Shown: positions 18,460 to 27,122 of the stretch, piece after piece
How positions within the stretch are numbered: position 1 is the first letter of the stretch
Layout: each line of letters opens with the position of its first letter
Assembly (NCBI RefSeq): GCF_937980635.1
Contig: NZ_CALJPG010000021.1
Location: 62,001-126,000 of the forward strand
Length of the DNA stretch: 64,000 nucleotides
Reading direction: 5' to 3'
DNA from: an uncultured Campylobacter sp.
GTDB lineage: Bacteria; Campylobacterota; Campylobacteria; Campylobacterales; Campylobacteraceae
The notes under the pieces: model-generated
Told to the model about the DNA's origin: nothing
The model's input: only the letters and a program-made list of their open reading frames with translations
Databases searched by the model: none
Position numbers and translations under genes: made by a program

Positions 18460-19705
18460 CGTTTTCCTTTCGTAAGATAATGCTCGTGGAGCTTTTAAGG
18501 CTTAGATAGGTTTTCATCGCTTTTTTAACCGCGCTTTTATCTAGACTTTTGATCTCGCGCTCCAGCCTAAATAGCGCGTCCAGATCGCCGCGGACGATGT
18601 AGCTGCCGTACATCTGAGCTACCTTGCTAGCGCTGTCGAGGGAGTAGATCAGATCGCTGCTTAGGGTGTTTTTGATCTTTAACATATCATCGTCGCTTAT
18701 TTTAGCTTTTTTGGCTTTTTCGATCAGCGCCAAAATTTCATCTCTTAGCGCCTCGCCGCTTACGCCCTGGTTGCAAACGGCAAAGACTATAAATAAATTC
18801 TCGTCCTTGGCGCTCATATCGTAGATGTTGATCTGATTGGCGAGCTTTTTCTCATCGACTAGCACGCGCTGCAAAAGTGAGCTCTTGCCGCCGCTAAGAT
18901 ATATATCCATCGCTTTGATCGCCGCGGCGTCAGGGTGGTTAAACGGCGGAATTTTAAAGGCGACTGCTACGATCTGCGCCTCGCTGTTTTTGTAAATAAC
19001 GCTAAGCTTCTCGCCGTCTTGCGCGGGCTCGGTGCAGTGAAGGCACGGAATTTCGCTTTTGTTTTTTACGGGCGCGAAGTGTTTTTTGGCTGCATCAAAC
19101 GCCGTCTTTTCGCCGATGTCGCCGGTGATCAGCAGCACGGCGTTTTGCGGCTGATAAAATTTAGCGTGAAATTCCTTGATATCTTTGATGCTCCAGTTTT
19201 CGATATCCTTGCGAAAGCCGATCGGCGTCCAGTGGTACGGGTGGTACAAAAACGCGGCGTTGTAGAGCCTAAAAAATAGATATCCGAACGGATCGTTATC
19301 GGTGCGCCACAGCCGCTCCTCGAGTACGACCTTGCGCTCGGGCTGAAATTCTTTGTCTTTGAGGCTTAAATTTTGCATTATGTCGGCGTAAAGATTCAAG
19401 CAAACCTCTAAATTTGAGCTCGCGCACTTTATGAAATAGTGCGTGTAATCAAAGCCCGTGCTTGCGTTGTTCACGCCGCCAAAGCCCTTTACGATCGCGT
19501 CGAACTCGCCCGCCTTGCGATTTTTCGTGGATTTAAAATTTAGATGCTCCAGCATGTGCGCGATGCCGCTTTTGCCCATCGTCTCGTCGCGCGAGCCGAC
19601 GTTGTAAAACACGTCCACGCTGATGACGCCGCTGCCTTTATTCATCGGGATGTGATAAATTTGAAGCCCGTTTTGCAGCGTGATTTTCTTAAATTTCGGA
19701 AACAT
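18452..19705 (-). CDS. M16-family zinc peptidase
   Basis: The 417-residue protein has the inverted zinc motif HxxEH as HMLEH (about residues 48-52). A downstream Glu ligand region and the second, inactive M16 half follow, as in the mitochondrial-processing-peptidase / PqqL class. No signal peptide is obvious, so it may be cytoplasmic. Its substrate is unknown. It lies between pyrD (one-base overlap, TAATG type) and dapA (8-base overlap), an order I recall from Campylobacter, where it is annotated only as a putative zinc protease. Confidence 0.9.
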   Translation of the reverse strand: MFPKFKKITLQNGLQIYHIPMNKGSGVISVDVFYNVGSRDETMGKSGIAHMLEHLNFKSTKNRKAGEFDAIVKGFGGVNNASTGFDYTHYFIKCASSNLEVCLNLYADIMQNLSLKDKEFQPERKVVLEERLWRTDNDPFGYLFFRLYNAAFLYHPYHWTPIGFRKDIENWSIKDIKEFHAKFYQPQNAVLLITGDIGEKTAFDAAKKHFAPVKNKSEIPCLHCTEPAQDGEKLSVIYKNSEAQIVAVAFKIPPFNHPDAAAIKAMDIYLSGGKSSLLQRVLVDEKKLANQINIYDMSAKDENLFIVFAVCNQGVSGEALRDEILALIEKAKKAKISDDDMLKIKNTLSSDLIYSLDSASKVAQMYGSYIVRGDLDALFRLEREIKSLDKSAVKKAMKTYLSLKSSTSIILRKENDE

Positions 19706-21768
19706 TAATCTTTTTTCGCCTTTCGTTTTTTGCTTGAGTTTTGCTCTGCGCTTTGGGTGTCGGTCGCTTCTTTGACCTCTTTGGCCTCGGCATTTTTAGT
19801 TTTGGCGCTGCTTCGTTTTACGTTTTTAGCCTTGGAGCTTTTGCTTTCTGCGCTACTTTTTGACGCGGCTTTAGTTGCGGTTTTATTTTTCGACGCAGTT
19901 TTAGTTGCGGTTTTATTTTTCTGCGCGGTTTTAGTTTTGGCGGTTTTACTTGCCGTGCCGCTTTGCTTTGTGTTTTTAGCCTCTAAATTCTCACTCTTTA
20001 CGCCGCTTTTCGAGAAATTTTTTGCTTCGGCGCCATTTTGCTGCGAGGCGTTGTTATCCTGCACGATGTCCTTCCGTGAGGCGCCATCATCCTGCGTAAT
20101 ACCCTTCTGCGCGGCATCTTTTTGCGTAGCGTCCTTTGAAATTTTACCGCGTTTGGAGCTTACGCCGCTTTTTGAAATTTGACTTTGTTTTTGATCCGCA
20201 TCGCTTTTGGAGGTAGTTTTTGAAATTTTATCCTGCTTATGATCCGCGCTGCCTTGCTTTGCGCTTTTAGCTTCTAAATTTTCGCTTTTTGCGCTGCTTC
20301 GTTTTGTATTTTTAACCTCGGAAATTTTGTTCTCCGCGCTACTTTGCTCGGCTGAGCTTTGATCCGTCGCGGTATCTGCGCTTACCAAGGCGTTTAAATT
20401 TGCCGAAGTGCTAGAATTTTCGTCCGATTCAGAGATTGAGTTTGTTTGAGCGCTCAGAATTTCATCTGTTTTAGCGACGAGAATTTCATCAGCTTGGGCG
20501 CTCGATATCTCGCTTTTGCCGTCGTTTAAAATTTCATCCACATCCTTGCCCTCGGGCGCGTTTGAAATTTCGCTCGTTTCCTCGCCTTTGGCTGCGTTTG
20601 AAATTTTATCCGCTTTAGCATTCGCCTCTTTGTCTTCGCAAGCGCGCAAATCCGCGCCGCTGCCGCGATTTTCCGCCTGATCGTCTCTCGCGCCGTATCC
20701 TTCGCCCGCGCGAGTTTTTAAATTTACTCCGACCGCCTCGCCGATGCTATTGAAGCCGTCTGCGCGCAGAAGCTTCGCGAGCCCCTCGTTGATCGATTTT
20801 GCGACGAACGGACCTTTGAAGATAAAGGCGGTAAAAATTTGAACCAGGCTCGCGCCCGATTTGATGCGCTCGTAGGCCTCCTGCGCGCTGTCTATGCCGC
20901 CGCAGCTGATTAGGATCGTGCGGCCGAAGAGCTCGCGAGCGACCTGTGCGAAAAGCTTTCGCGATTTTTCGGTGATCAGCCTGCCGCTTAGGCCGCCGAA
21001 GTCCCTAGCGTTGGGGCTTAGCGAGTAATCAACGCTCGTGTTGTTTATGATGATGCCGCTTGCGCCGCTTTGCACCGCGCACTCGCACAGCGCGATCGCC
21101 TGATCCGCGCTCATATCGGGCGCCAGCTTTAAGACGAGTGGTCTGTTTGTGATTTTTTTCATCGCTCCGATCAGCTCGCTTATGAAGCTGTTTTCTTGCA
21201 AAGCACGCAGATTGGGGGTGTTCGGCGAGCTTACGTTGATGATGAAAAAATCGCACAGCCCGTTAAATTTACGACCCAGGGCTTCGTAATCGCTTAGCGC
21301 GTCCTCGTTCGAAGTGGCCTTATTTTTGCCGATATTTGCGGCGATCGGGATTTTAAAAGGATAAATTTTTCGCACGCGACGCTCGATAACATCGGCGCCC
21401 TCATTGTTAAAGCCCATCGCGTTTTGAATGCTCTGCTCGCTAACGAGGCGAAAAAGTCGCGGCTTTTCGTTGCCACTTTGAGGACGCGGCGTAAAGGTGC
21501 CAAAATCGATGTGTCCGAAACCAAGAGCAGCTAGCGGCGCGATCATCGTGGCGTTTTTGTCGAATCCGCCCGCGATACCTACTGGATTATCGAAGCTTAA
21601 ATTCCATATATTTTGAGTTAAAATTTCATCTTTATAAACGCCGAATTTTGCCAAAGCCTCAAGCCCGCCCGGAGTCGCATAGAGCGCGCGAAGTCCGAAT
21701 TCTGCGATCTTGTGGGCGGTTTCGGGATCAAATCGAAAAAAGATTTTTTTCAAGGTATCGTAATTCAT
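19705..21768 (-). CDS. pyrD: Dihydroorotate dehydrogenase (class 2) with a long low-complexity tail
   Basis: Residues about 1-352 are a complete quinone-linked dihydroorotate dehydrogenase. They include an N-terminal membrane-associating helix region, FMN-binding segments (NPVGIAGGFDKNATMI) and the class 2 catalytic serine in NVSSPNTPNLR. It oxidises dihydroorotate in pyrimidine synthesis and passes electrons to quinone. The remaining 335 residues are unusual: a Lys/Ala/Ser/Asp/Glu/Thr-rich tail with no hydrophobic core. It contains repeated phrases such as KNTKRSSAKSENLEAK and KNVKRSSAKTKNAEAK and ends in KKRKAKKD. The frame is open throughout without a stop, so this is a genuine fusion in this sequence. 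The tail begins acidic-mixed and becomes strongly basic toward the end. It resembles histone-H1-like or cell-surface-linker composition rather than a fold. Confidence 0.93.
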   Translation of the reverse strand: MNYDTLKKIFFRFDPETAHKIAEFGLRALYATPGGLEALAKFGVYKDEILTQNIWNLSFDNPVGIAGGFDKNATMIAPLAALGFGHIDFGTFTPRPQSGNEKPRLFRLVSEQSIQNAMGFNNEGADVIERRVRKIYPFKIPIAANIGKNKATSNEDALSDYEALGRKFNGLCDFFIINVSSPNTPNLRALQENSFISELIGAMKKITNRPLVLKLAPDMSADQAIALCECAVQSGASGIIINNTSVDYSLSPNARDFGGLSGRLITEKSRKLFAQVARELFGRTILISCGGIDSAQEAYERIKSGASLVQIFTAFIFKGPFVAKSINEGLAKLLRADGFNSIGEAVGVNLKTRAGEGYGARDDQAENRGSGADLRACEDKEANAKADKISNAAKGEETSEISNAPEGKDVDEILNDGKSEISSAQADEILVAKTDEILSAQTNSISESDENSSTSANLNALVSADTATDQSSAEQSSAENKISEVKNTKRSSAKSENLEAKSAKQGSADHKQDKISKTTSKSDADQKQSQISKSGVSSKRGKISKDATQKDAAQKGITQDDGASRKDIVQDNNASQQNGAEAKNFSKSGVKSENLEAKNTKQSGTASKTAKTKTAQKNKTATKTASKNKTATKAASKSSAESKSSKAKNVKRSSAKTKNAEAKEVKEATDTQSAEQNSSKKRKAKKD

Positions 21769-22121
21769 AATTTTTCCTCAAATTTTGCATAATGGTAGCT
21801 AAAATTTAATTAAATATAGATAAGGGTTTCGCGCTGAATTGCAATTCGCGGCGGTTAAATTTAATTTTAGAATTACGCGCCGAAATGCTGCGTAAAATTT
21901 CTACGGCTCACCGCGTTGATCTGAATTTACGCAGAAGTTCAAAGATGCGCGGCGCAAATTTTATAAATTTAGCGCGTCCGAGTGCGTGCTGAAACGCGCG
22001 GCGTCCGTGGCGCAGCTCGCGATGGCGGGCATCGCCGCGATTTTATCTTGCGCCAATATGCGCTCAATCCCGCTGAAGCTAAATTTTAAAATTTAAAGCG
22101 TCCACTCGCGCCGTTTGAGCT
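21769..22121. other. Gene-free spacer upstream of pyrD
   Basis: About 350 bases without a credible gene, rich in AAATTT and in GCGC words. It separates the 22.1-25.3 kb operon from the pyrD operon, both on the minus strand. It should contain the pyrD promoter. I see no clear -10/-35 pair and no U-tailed terminator. Confidence 0.4.
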
Positions 22122-23360
22122 TTAGTGTGCGTCTTTGTCAGCGAAGGCAACGATCATCGTGCCCAGAGGAATGATCGTAACGCCCAAGATAATCGCCAGA
22201 GGATTTAGCAAGGACAGCTTGGCAAGCAGGTAGATCGCCGTCACGAGCGCTGCGTAGGACAAAATTTTAAACGGAGAGAAAAACGCTTCCGCAAAATTGC
22301 TCCGAACTTCGCCTCTTTTGCGCTCATCATCCCAACCATCAATGCTGTCGTCCGCGCCTTCGAAATCATCCTTTGATCCATCGCGCGCGCCGCTAATCCC
22401 GCCCCCAAAATCGCTCGTATCGTCGCCAGGCTCGCTGCTATCTACATCGCCGCCACGATTGCCGCTATCTGCGCCGTCGCTATGATTGTTACGATCTGCG
22501 CCGTCGCCCAGGCCGCCACTATCTACGTCGTCGTCCAAGTTACTGCCCGCTCCGCTTTTTAAGTCGTCGCAACGCGCGCCTATGTCGCCTTGCGAACTAT
22601 CGCTAGCTTCGTCGTTTATGCCGCCGTGTGAGTTGTCGCAAGTCGCGCAATCTTTCATATTAAATTTATCGGCGGCGGCGCGTCCCAAAGCGGTTACGCC
22701 GCAAGCGGAGGTTTTGTCGTCGCTCTTCGTAGAATTTACGTCGCACTCGCCAGCGGCGGCTCTGCCGTATTCGGCGTCTAAATTTGAGCCGCGAGTAAAA
22801 TTTATATCGGCGGAGCTTGCGGCGCGCTCGGCGGAGGTTTCATCGTACAGAGCGTGGCTATCATCGTTTTCGGTGCTGGTCTCGCCGCTAGTGAAATTTA
22901 CCGCGCCTTTGGAATTTTGAGCATTTAAAATTTCAGCGCCTGAATTTAGATCGCTAAAGCTTTTGCTCTTTAAAATTTCATTGCCGCAAATTTTGCCGTA
23001 TGAAATTTCATCGCCGCTGCTCGCGCCGCCTAGATTTTCGCCGCCAAAGCTTGCGGAATTCGTATCGTTTGCGGAAGTTTTGCCGTTCATAAAACCAGTG
23101 GAATTTTTAGGGCTTTGCCGTAAAATTTCATCGTATTTGCCGGCTCTGAGCTCATCTTCTATTTTATTGCGGTAAGCGCGAAACGAAAAATATACCGCGC
23201 CGAATGCACCCAAAAATCCAGCCTCCAAGCTAAGAAGCCACGCAAGCGCCCGCACGCCGAAAGAGCCCGAGCCGAAAAATCCTGCGCCGCAAAGCGCTAG
23301 CCCAAGCAGGGTCAACGCCGCGTTTAGCGCGCAGTATATGAGCAAAAACCGCCTATTCAA
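22122..23360 (-). CDS. Membrane protein with a large acidic low-complexity insertion
   Basis: The 412-residue product has two N-terminal transmembrane helices (about residues 5-65), then a helix (YRNKIEDELRAGKYDEILRQ). About 260 residues rich in Asp, Ser, Gly, Asn and Ala follow (about 90-350), and two C-terminal transmembrane helices close it (about 362-407). The termini match a small integral membrane protein that I recall near hemL in Campylobacter; the acidic central part looks inserted. Phrases such as DGADSGNRGGDVDSS recur in varied form. It overlaps the AtpZ-like gene by 4 bases. Function is unknown. The low-complexity segment is negatively charged and likely disordered. Confidence 0.75.
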   Translation of the reverse strand: MNRRFLLIYCALNAALTLLGLALCGAGFFGSGSFGVRALAWLLSLEAGFLGAFGAVYFSFRAYRNKIEDELRAGKYDEILRQSPKNSTGFMNGKTSANDTNSASFGGENLGGASSGDEISYGKICGNEILKSKSFSDLNSGAEILNAQNSKGAVNFTSGETSTENDDSHALYDETSAERAASSADINFTRGSNLDAEYGRAAAGECDVNSTKSDDKTSACGVTALGRAAADKFNMKDCATCDNSHGGINDEASDSSQGDIGARCDDLKSGAGSNLDDDVDSGGLGDGADRNNHSDGADSGNRGGDVDSSEPGDDTSDFGGGISGARDGSKDDFEGADDSIDGWDDERKRGEVRSNFAEAFFSPFKILSYAALVTAIYLLAKLSLLNPLAIILGVTIIPLGTMIVAFADKDAH

Positions 23361-23653
23361 TCTCGCTCATTCCATTCGTCGTCGTCGAAATTTTTCGGAT
23401 CCGCCTTGTATTTCGGATCGTCCTCAAGCTCTTTTAGGCTCGAGTTTAGCGCCTTGCACGCGCGGTAAACATTCAAAAAAGCCGCCGCGATGCCGATAGC
23501 GATGCCGAGCCATAATAAAAGCAGCGAGCCTGTGAGGTGCCGCAGTCCAAGCCCGATCGCTACGCCGATGCCGATCGCTACGACGATTGAGATGCCTAGG
23601 CTGATGTCACAGGCGTCCTTTACGATTTTGTTTAAATTTTTCGTTACCCTCAT
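23357..23653 (-). CDS. AtpZ/AtpI-like small membrane protein
   Basis: The 98-residue protein has two transmembrane helices (about residues 17-37 and 42-65) joined by a short Gly-rich turn. It ends in a charged acidic tail. Size and helix pair match AtpZ/AtpI-type proteins associated with F-type ATP synthase assembly or Mg2+/Ca2+ transport. The atp operon is not in this window, so a link to ATP synthase is only by family. It lies between hemL and the acidic membrane protein gene, overlapping the latter. Confidence 0.75.
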   Translation of the reverse strand: MRVTKNLNKIVKDACDISLGISIVVAIGIGVAIGLGLRHLTGSLLLLWLGIAIGIAAAFLNVYRACKALNSSLKELEDDPKYKADPKNFDDDEWNERD

Positions 23654-23684
23654 CTAAAATCCGTAAAATTTTAAAATGCAGCCC

Positions 23685-24956
23685 TTAAAGCGCCGCCATC
23701 GCTTCATCCGCGGCGTTTAGCGCAAAGTCGATCTGCATTTCGTTCATCGTGGCGCAGATAAAGCCCGTCTCAAACTGACTAGGCGCCAAAAATACGCCGC
23801 GCTTAATCATCTCGCCGTGAAATTTCGCAAAACGCGCGGTGTCTGCCCGCAGGGCACCGTCATAGTCGCGCACTTCTTCGTCCGCAAAAAAGTAGCCGAA
23901 CATCGAGCCTACGCAGGCGGTTTGAAGCGCGATGCCGCGGCGCTGCGCTATGGCGCAAAGCCCGTCCGTAAGCCTGCGCGCCAGCTCACTGAGCCTTTCG
24001 TAAAGGCCGCTGCTAGCGTAAATTTTACTTAGGCTAGCGATGCCCGCAGCCATTGCGACGGGGTTCCCGCTTAGCGTGCCTGCTTGATACACCGCTCCTA
24101 GCGGGCTTATCATATCCATGATTTCGCGCTTGCCTGCAAACGCCGCCACGCTCATGCCGCCTCCGATGACCTTGCCGAAGGTTACCAGATCGCCGCGGAC
24201 GCCGTAGATGCCGTAGCTGCCTAGCTCGCTCGCGCGAAAGCCGCTCATTACCTCGTCTATTATCAGCACGATCTTTTTCTCGTCGCACAGCGCGCGAAGC
24301 TCGGTCAAAAATTCGGGACTCGCCGGCACCAAGCCCATATTTCCCGCGATCGGCTCGATGATGATCGTGCCGATGTCATTTTGCGCTAGGACGTCCTTTA
24401 CACTTTGTATGTCGTTGTATCTGGCTAGGTAGGTGTTTTTTGCGACGTCCTGCGGTACGCCCGCGCTGCTTGCGTTACCGAAGGTGCTTGCGCCGCTGCC
24501 TGCTTTGACGAGCAGACTGTCGCTGTGGCCGTGGTAGCAGCCCTCAAATTTTAAAATTTTATCTCGTCCGCTAAAGGCGCGCGCAAGGCGGATCGCGCTC
24601 ATCGTAGCTTCCGTGCCGCTGCTGGTAAAGCGGATCTTATCTAGGAAATCGAAATTTTTTAGCACCAGCGAGGCAAGCTGCGTCTCAAGCGGGCTGGATG
24701 CGCCGAAGCTTAGCCCCTTTTTGGCGGTTTGCACAACGGCGCGCTCAATGTCAGCATCGGCGTGACCGAAGATGAGCGGGCCCCAGCTCTGCACGAAGTC
24801 GAGATATTTTTTGCCCTCGACGTCGTAGATGTACGAGCCCTCGCCGCGATCCACCATAAAAGGCTCGCTGCCTACGTTGCCGAATGCTCGCACCGGCGAA
24901 TCGACGCCGCCGGGGATAAGTTTTTGCGCTGCTAAAAATTCGTCGTGATTATTCAT
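23685..24956 (-). CDS. hemL: Glutamate-1-semialdehyde 2,1-aminomutase
   Basis: The 423-residue PLP enzyme has the class III aminotransferase layout. GGVDSPVRAF lies at the N-terminus, the PLP site aspartate in IIDEVMSGFR, and the Schiff-base lysine in FGKVIGGGMSVAAFAG (about residue 264). It converts glutamate-1-semialdehyde to 5-aminolevulinate in the C5 pathway to heme. Length is typical. Its start overlaps the stop of the cytochrome gene by 4 bases, so it belongs to the same minus-strand operon as the cytochrome and RacS. Confidence 0.96.
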   Translation of the reverse strand: MNNHDEFLAAQKLIPGGVDSPVRAFGNVGSEPFMVDRGEGSYIYDVEGKKYLDFVQSWGPLIFGHADADIERAVVQTAKKGLSFGASSPLETQLASLVLKNFDFLDKIRFTSSGTEATMSAIRLARAFSGRDKILKFEGCYHGHSDSLLVKAGSGASTFGNASSAGVPQDVAKNTYLARYNDIQSVKDVLAQNDIGTIIIEPIAGNMGLVPASPEFLTELRALCDEKKIVLIIDEVMSGFRASELGSYGIYGVRGDLVTFGKVIGGGMSVAAFAGKREIMDMISPLGAVYQAGTLSGNPVAMAAGIASLSKIYASSGLYERLSELARRLTDGLCAIAQRRGIALQTACVGSMFGYFFADEEVRDYDGALRADTARFAKFHGEMIKRGVFLAPSQFETGFICATMNEMQIDFALNAADEAMAAL

Positions 24957-25345
24957 TTTTTCTCCTTCTTTTTGGGTTGATTTATCGATTTTATATATTT
25001 GTAGATGATGATGATCTCGTTTTGCGTCAGGAAGTAGCTTGGCATCACGTCGCGCGAGCTGCTGATCCCGTCGGCGAGCTCCTGAAGCGATAGAGCGTTA
25101 ATCGGCGGCGCGTTTAGGGCGCGCTCGTAGTAGGCGCCCGCGGTGCGGTTAAATTCTTTATACGTCGCGATCAGCAAGCCCTCGCCCTTCTCGCCGTGGC
25201 ACTTGTCGCAGCCGATGCCGCGGGGGTTTTTATACAGCATCGCGCCGTATTCTTCGTCGGTGATGAAGCTCTCGGCTTGTGCGCCGCGAGGTAGAAAAAA
25301 TATGGTCGCGTTTAAAAACAGCGCTAAAAATATGAAATTTCGCAT
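24953..25345 (-). CDS. Periplasmic monoheme cytochrome c
   Basis: About 130 residues. I place the start at 25345 (MRNFIFLALFL), giving a clean signal peptide ending at RGAQA. An upstream in-frame ATG at 25399 overlaps racS and would add 18 residues before the signal peptide. One heme site, CDKCHGEKGEG, is present, with a possible Met ligand in DVMPSYFLTQNEI. This is the layout of small class I cytochromes c. It probably carries electrons in the periplasm. It is coupled to hemL, a sensible pairing of heme synthesis with a heme protein. Confidence 0.85.
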   Translation of the reverse strand: MRNFIFLALFLNATIFFLPRGAQAESFITDEEYGAMLYKNPRGIGCDKCHGEKGEGLLIATYKEFNRTAGAYYERALNAPPINALSLQELADGISSSRDVMPSYFLTQNEIIIIYKYIKSINQPKKKEKK

Positions 25346-25395
25346 CTTCTCGTTTCGAATTTTTGGCGCAATAATATAAAAAATGTGCTTAAATT

Positions 25396-26637
25396 TCATA
25401 ACGTAGCTATCTTTTCGATTCCCTCGAAATAAAAGACATTTAGCTCGTTCTGCCTGCGGTAGAGGAATTTTAGCCCGTGCGCCTTGGCGATGTTATCGAC
25501 AATGTAAAGCCCAAGGCCGAAGCTTTGTTTGGCGTTCGTGCCCTTGACGAAGGCCTCTTTGTAGTAGCTAAAGTCCTTCTGCAGCGGCTCGCCGAGCGTT
25601 ATAAAGTCCATCGTCTCGGCGTTTAGGCGGATTAAAATTTTACCGTCTGCGGCGTATTTTACGGCGTTGTCGATTAAATTTTTCACCGCGACGCAAAAGA
25701 GCTTCAGATCGACGTTTAAGCTCAGGCCTAGCGGATTTTGCAGCGTTACGCAGCCGGGCTCGATCATCGCGATACTAAGCGCTTCTTTTAAAATTTCATC
25801 CATTGAAAAAATCCCGCATTCGCCTAGCGCCGTGCCCGCAGTCGCGCGCTCGACTGCCGCAAATTCGTTGATTAGACTCTCCAGTCGCTCAAAGACCGAG
25901 ATGAGGCGCTCCTGATTTTTGCCGTGCTCGATCATCTCGACGGCGATGCGACCCTTTGTGATGGGAGTTTTAAGCTCGTGCATTATGTTTCGCAAAAACA
26001 GATGGCGCGATTCGTTAAGCTTATTTATCTGCGTGACCGCCTCGTAAAATGCGTGCGAAACCTCGGAAATTTCGTCGTTTCCCGCGCTTACGTCCTTGAT
26101 CTGAAGATCGCCTTTAGCAAATTTATCGATCTGGCGCTTGAGTTTGCGAAGAGGGCGAATTTTGCGGATGATGAAAATATACGCAAGCAGGATGATCACC
26201 AAAATGACGCCATAGATCGCTTTGAAAATATCGTAGCGGTAGGGCTGATACTCCTTGTCGTTTAAAAGCCGCGTCTCGCCAGCGTGAGTGATTTTTAGAT
26301 AGTGCTTGCGTTTAAAAAGCAAGATGTCTGCAGAGCCGATGTCTGCGGAGATGCTGTCTAAAATTTCAGCGCCTTTAATGATCTCATCGCGCTTGGCTTC
26401 ATCGCGGATGGTCGAAAACTCGAAATTCGCGACTTGCCGTTCGTATTCGACATCGCTGATGAGCTTGCTCATTTGATATAGGTTCGCGCGCGCAACGATG
26501 GAGTATTTGGAGTTTAGCTCGCGGGTGTAGTTTTGCTGATCGTAGCCAATGAGCCAGAGTAGAGCGAGCGAAACGCCCACGGCAGCAAGCGCGAAGATGA
26601 ACGTGATGGTATAAAAAATCGACGATCTGACTTTCAT
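25396..26637 (-). CDS. racS: Two-component sensor histidine kinase (RacS-like)
   Basis: The 413-residue kinase has an N-terminal transmembrane helix (about 10-30), a periplasmic sensor region of about 100 residues, and a second helix (about 135-155). A HAMP-like linker (RKLKRQIDKFAKGDLQIKDV) follows. The H-box FLRNIMHELKTPITK carries the phospho-accepting His (about residue 220), and the N-box NLIDNAVKYA and G-box FGLGLYIVDNIAKAHG form the ATPase domain. The match to Campylobacter RacS, or to ArsS of Helicobacter, is by resemblance and by the adjacent regulator. RacRS in C. jejuni responds to temperature and to anaerobic electron acceptor supply. It is separated from its regulator gene by 485 bases, which is odd. 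Confidence 0.88.
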   Translation of the reverse strand: MKVRSSIFYTITFIFALAAVGVSLALLWLIGYDQQNYTRELNSKYSIVARANLYQMSKLISDVEYERQVANFEFSTIRDEAKRDEIIKGAEILDSISADIGSADILLFKRKHYLKITHAGETRLLNDKEYQPYRYDIFKAIYGVILVIILLAYIFIIRKIRPLRKLKRQIDKFAKGDLQIKDVSAGNDEISEVSHAFYEAVTQINKLNESRHLFLRNIMHELKTPITKGRIAVEMIEHGKNQERLISVFERLESLINEFAAVERATAGTALGECGIFSMDEILKEALSIAMIEPGCVTLQNPLGLSLNVDLKLFCVAVKNLIDNAVKYAADGKILIRLNAETMDFITLGEPLQKDFSYYKEAFVKGTNAKQSFGLGLYIVDNIAKAHGLKFLYRRQNELNVFYFEGIEKIATL

Positions 26638-27122
26638 TAAATTTATATGATCCTTAAATTTTTAAAATTTCAAAGCTTTGAAGCCGCGGGCTTGCTTTAG
26701 TTTTGGCGCGCGGACCGGCTTGCCCTACTTTAAATTTACGGCGCGGCTTAAAGGCGCGCTGCTTTAAATTTTAAAATTTTACTGCAAAGCAGGGCGCTTT
26801 TAAATTTAATAGCCGCGCTGCTTTAAATTTTAAAATTTTTCTCGCTGCCCTGGGCTCTGTCTTTTACAACTCGCCTCGCGCGTAGAGCCGAACTGCTTGT
26901 CAAATTCGACGATAAAATCCCGCGCGCATCTAACCGCGTGCTAAATTTATAACTACAAATTTTATCGTAAAATTTTAACGCTTCAGTTGCGGCGTCTTAA
27001 ATTCAAAGGGCAAAATCGCGCGAGCCGGCTTGCGATTTCAGTTTCGCCGCGCGAGTGCCTATTAAATTTTAAAGCCGCGGGCGGCTAAATTCTATCGCGC
27101 CGCCCGCCGGACGCAAGTGCGC
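26638..27122 (-). other. 485-base spacer inside the racRS pair, with repeats
   Basis: No gene is visible. The phrase CGCTGCTTTAAATTTTAAAA occurs twice, near 26757 and 26816, and AAATTT words are dense throughout. racR and racS orthologues normally touch or overlap, so this DNA looks like inserted or expanded filler. It may carry a separate promoter for racS. I cannot identify one with confidence. Confidence 0.5.
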
